DNA of 64,000 bases from a bacterium (GTDB taxonomy: Bacteria > SZUA-79 > Acidulodesulfobacterales > Acidulodesulfobacteraceae), in contig JAJYYR010000003.1 in the NCBI GenBank assembly GCA_021800805.1, positions 1 through 64,000 of the forward strand. The letters are read 5' to 3'. Positions within the stretch are counted from its first letter, which is position 1, and each line of letters opens with the position of its first letter. The notes below the pieces were generated by a model. That model did not search any database and had not been told where the DNA came from. It was given only the letters and a program-made list of their open reading frames with translations. Of the stretch, positions 61,273 to 64,000 are shown piece by piece. A program made the translations under genes and the position numbers.

Positions 61273-61287
61273 CTGAATGCCTCCGAT

Positions 61288-62466
61288 TTATAAGTTGCCG
61301 AAATCTATTCCGGAAAAAGGCCTATCTCCATCCATAGAATTTTGTCCCGTTTTATTTGACATGGAAGCTCCGGCATTATTGGCTAATCCGCCTTTCGACA
61401 TAACGCCGGAACTAATAGCCTGCTTTAATTCTTCTATGTCGGACGACCTGTTATATGCATCTTCTTCGCTTATTATTTTTTTGTTTACGAGCGACGCCAA
61501 CGCTTGATTGAGCGTCTGCATTCCGTACTTTTCCTGTCCAAGTTGAAGTTGTGAATAAATCTGATGGATTTTATTTTCTCTTATTAAATTTCTGATAGCG
61601 GCGTTAGGTATCATTAATTCCGCCGCCATCACTCTGCCGGCAGCGTCTATCCTTGGAATAAGCGTCTGAGACAGAACCGCTACAAGAGATAAGGAAAGCG
61701 AGGATCTTACCTCCGGCTGTTGATTAGGAGGAAATATATCTATGACTCTGCTTATAGTTTGAACGGCTGAATTTGTATGAAGGGTTCCGAAAGTTAGATG
61801 TCCGGTTTCGGCAATAGTAAGGGCGGCTTCCATAGTTTCCATATCTCTTATTTCGCCTACGAGAACTACGTCGGGGTCTTCTCTTAATATATGTCTTAAC
61901 GCCTCCGAAAAGCTGCTTGAATCCTGCCCTATCTCCCTCTGGTTGACAAGACATCCTTTGTGCGGAAAAACATACTCTATCGGATCTTCGATAGTAATTA
62001 TATGTTCGTGTCTGGTCTGGTTTATCTCGTCTATCATCGAAGCAAGAGTAGTCGTTTTACCGGAACCCGTGGGTCCGGTAACAAGCACTAATCCGCGGGG
62101 CGATTTTATAATTTCCCTTATCATAGGAGGAAGCCCCAGTAAATCGATAGAAGGAATCTCATGCGGTATAACTCTAAACGCCCCTGCGACCGCGCCCCTG
62201 TCGTAATATAAATTGCCTCTGAACCTTGAAACGCCTTTCTGACTGAAAGAAAAATCCAGTTCGTGCGTTTCTTCAAACTTTTTTTTCTGCAAATCCGTAA
62301 TAACGCTATAACAAAGTCCTTGCGTATCGGAAGGAGAAAGAACCGGAAAATTCAACGGAACAAGGGATCCCCTAAGTCTAATTTGAGGCGGCGTTCCGGC
62401 AGCTATATGAAGATCCGAAGCACTCTGATCAACGGTTGTTTTTAATAAATCGGCGACTGACGGCAT
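61288..62466 (-). CDS. pilT: Type IV pilus retraction ATPase PilT
   Basis: 392-residue hexameric ATPase for pilus retraction and twitching. PilT marks are SASDLHIAAGTPPQIRLRG (ASDLH start), Walker A GPTGSGKTTT (131-140), the Asp box EDPIEYVF, GCLVNQREIGQDSSSFSEALRHILREDPDVVLVGEIRD, and the AIRNLIRE motif near 312-320, which is specific for PilT. The C-terminal tail (about 350-392) is rich in Ser, Asn and Gly and longer than in E. coli or Pseudomonas PilT. It lies between pilB and pilC. Confidence 0.95.
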   Translation of the reverse strand: MPSVADLLKTTVDQSASDLHIAAGTPPQIRLRGSLVPLNFPVLSPSDTQGLCYSVITDLQKKKFEETHELDFSFSQKGVSRFRGNLYYDRGAVAGAFRVIPHEIPSIDLLGLPPMIREIIKSPRGLVLVTGPTGSGKTTTLASMIDEINQTRHEHIITIEDPIEYVFPHKGCLVNQREIGQDSSSFSEALRHILREDPDVVLVGEIRDMETMEAALTIAETGHLTFGTLHTNSAVQTISRVIDIFPPNQQPEVRSSLSLSLVAVLSQTLIPRIDAAGRVMAAELMIPNAAIRNLIRENKIHQIYSQLQLGQEKYGMQTLNQALASLVNKKIISEEDAYNRSSDIEELKQAISSGVMSKGGLANNAGASMSNKTGQNSMDGDRPFSGIDFGNL

Positions 62467-62496
62467 ATACGGCTCCTTTAAAATCTTATGTCAAAT

Positions 62497-64000
62497 TTAA
62501 ATATTTTCGGCTTTTTCGTCTAAATATTGAATAATTTCTTCCAACGAAGTAATTCCGTCTAAGAACTTCTCTTTCGCGGATTCTTTTAACGGCTTCATTC
62601 CAAGGCTCACCGCAACCTTTTGTATTTCAAATTCGTTGGCATTCTCGTAAATTTTGTTTTTAACTTCGTCTCCGACGTTAAGCGCTTCGTATATCGCGAT
62701 TCTTCCTTTATAACCCGTCTTATTGCATACCGGACAGCCCTTTGCTTTATAAAAACGCTTTCCTGCAATTTCGGCGTTAGTAAATCCCGATTTAGCCAGA
62801 ACGTTAACATCGGCATGATAAGGCTCTTTACATTCCGAACATAATTTTCTTATAAGTCTTTGCGCGATAACTAAATTTAAACTTGAAGCTACGAGAAAAG
62901 GCTCTACTTTCATATTAATGAGCCTTGATATGGTGGATGACGCATTATTAGTATGTATAGTAGAAAGAACCAGATGTCCGGTAAGCGCCGCCTTTATTGC
63001 AATTTCTGCAGTTTCCAAGTCCCTTATTTCTCCGACCATTATAATATCCGGATCCTGCCTTAGAAACGACCTTAGGGCGGAAGCAAACGTCAGACCTATT
63101 TCTTCGTTGACGAGGACCTGATTTATTCCCTGAATATTATATTCGACCGGATCTTCAGCCGTCGAAATGTTTACGTCCGGTTTGTTTACTTCGGAAAGCG
63201 CGCTGTATAAAGTAGTCGTTTTGCCGGAACCGGTCGGTCCCGTTACGAGAATCATTCCGTAGGGTCTGTGAATAGCCGTTTTAAAATCTTTCAATTGATC
63301 GTCCGAAAATCCTAATTTTCTCATATCGAGCTGAAGATTGGATTTATCCAGCACCCTTATAACTATTTTCTCGCCGAAAAGCGTCGGAAGACACGATACC
63401 CTCATATCGACTTCTTTGTTATCCATTCTTGCCTTAATACGCCCGTCCTGAGGCAGTCTTCTTTCGGCTATATCCATCTGGGACATTATTTTTAATCTTG
63501 AAATTATAGGATTTTTTAATTGTCCCGGTATTTTCATCTGTTCTATTAATTTCCCGTCCATGCGGTATCTTACTCTAACGATAGATTCATAAGGCTCTAT
63601 ATGAATATCGCTTGCGCTCATTTTAACCGCGTCGAGAAGGACTTTATTAACGAATTTTATAATAGGCTGTTCGGAGGAAGACCTTTGAAGTTCCGATATA
63701 TCGACTTCTTCGTTGGTTTCCTCGATAGCTATAGAATTGAGATAGTCTTTATTTTCGGTAAGAATACTGGATGCGTTGTAATATTTGGATAATGCCGAAG
63801 CTATCTCGTTTTCCGAAGTAACGACGAGTTCAATATTCAGCCCCGTTAAAAATTTTATATCGTCTAACGCCTCGACTCTCGTGGGATCCGATACGGCAAG
63901 ATACATCGTATTTCCCTGCCTTTTAAAAGGAACCACCTGAAGCTTAACGGCCAAATCGGGAGGAATAAGTTTTATTACGCTTTCCGGAATATCGCCTTCG
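62497..64000 (-). CDS. pilB: Type IV pilus assembly ATPase PilB (5' part outside the window)
   Basis: Extension motor of the pilus, C-terminal 500 residues present. The frame stays open to the window edge without a conserved start; the sequence just inside the edge (DIPESVIKLIPPDLAVKLQVVP) is typical of the MshEN N-terminal domain, so the gene continues beyond 64000. Motifs: SASDIHIEPYESIVRVRYRMDG, Walker A GPTGSGKTTTLYSAL, EDPVEYNIQGINQVLVN, and a Cys4 zinc site (CSEC...CPVC) in the GYKGRIAIYE region. These features define PilB/GspE; the adjoining pilT-pilC-pilS-pilR indicate PilB. Confidence 0.94.
   Translation of the reverse strand, partial: EGDIPESVIKLIPPDLAVKLQVVPFKRQGNTMYLAVSDPTRVEALDDIKFLTGLNIELVVTSENEIASALSKYYNASSILTENKDYLNSIAIEETNEEVDISELQRSSSEQPIIKFVNKVLLDAVKMSASDIHIEPYESIVRVRYRMDGKLIEQMKIPGQLKNPIISRLKIMSQMDIAERRLPQDGRIKARMDNKEVDMRVSCLPTLFGEKIVIRVLDKSNLQLDMRKLGFSDDQLKDFKTAIHRPYGMILVTGPTGSGKTTTLYSALSEVNKPDVNISTAEDPVEYNIQGINQVLVNEEIGLTFASALRSFLRQDPDIIMVGEIRDLETAEIAIKAALTGHLVLSTIHTNNASSTISRLINMKVEPFLVASSLNLVIAQRLIRKLCSECKEPYHADVNVLAKSGFTNAEIAGKRFYKAKGCPVCNKTGYKGRIAIYEALNVGDEVKNKIYENANEFEIQKVAVSLGMKPLKESAKEKFLDGITSLEEIIQYLDEKAENI

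Noticed and set aside
1..64000. CRISPR arrays, prophage, insertion sequences, tRNA genes
   Set aside because: No regularly spaced repeats, integrase, transposase or structural phage genes, and no tRNA-like cloverleaf with GTTCRA in the short intergenic gaps were seen.

Overview
The window is 64 kb of AT-rich bacterial chromosome with no insertion sequence, prophage or CRISPR array. The gene content points to an anaerobic or microaerophilic diderm with deltaproteobacterial gene order. It has an Mla/MCE lipid system, a Pal lipoprotein, a type IV pilus cluster in the order pilB-pilT-pilC-pilS-pilR, selenocysteine genes, corrinoid enzymes, molybdate uptake, an HdrBC-like protein and a split archaeal-type glutamate synthase. 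The set would fit an uncultured low-GC sulfur- or sulfate-metabolising lineage such as Sva0485/Acidulodesulfobacterales, but that placement is a guess from gene content, not a phylogeny.

Left part (1-10.2 kb, minus strand): the 5' end of a 16S rRNA gene with its promoter and boxA leader lies just after tyrS. Upstream come ymdB, rny, fau, a 6S RNA, zapA and a zapB-like gene, then a three-gene glutamate synthase and an HdrB-HdrC fusion. From 10.3 to 24.6 kb there is a degenerate GGDEF protein, pgsA, a lytic transglycosylase, cbiC and rlmN. Next are a free-standing RACE-type ATPase, a selD that itself contains an in-frame UGA selenocysteine codon, mlaD-mlaF-mlaE, an HNH nuclease, selA, recO, a small transporter and murT.

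Middle part (24.7-45.7 kb): a MetH without its reactivation domain, murI, queF, gatD (partner of murT), bioF-bioC, pal, cbpA-cbpM, bioB, ruvX, mltG and a TraT-like lipoprotein. A 470-base regulatory gap with duplicated ModE-like operators then precedes an outer-membrane barrel gene and modABC. These are followed by xseA, an EmrB-type pump with its TetR regulator, and a DUF2301 membrane protein.

Right part (45.7-64 kb, minus strand): an M16 peptidase and a translation/RNA operon (pnp, rpsO, truB, nrnA-like, rbfA, infB, nusA, rimP). The latter starts with a strong promoter followed by an attenuator-like terminator only a few bases before rimP. Upstream are truA and the pilus genes pilR, pilS, pilC, pilT and pilB (pilB runs off the window).

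Most interesting points: an outer-membrane channel candidate at the head of a molybdate/tungstate operon; the attenuator before rimP-nusA-infB; selenoprotein SelD; HdrBC-like protein beside a ferredoxin-type glutamate synthase; MurT/GatD in a diderm; an MCE protein fused to a beta-rich outer-membrane-like domain; and truncated MetH with a separate RACE protein. All assignments come from reading motifs and context by eye; no database search or folding program was run.
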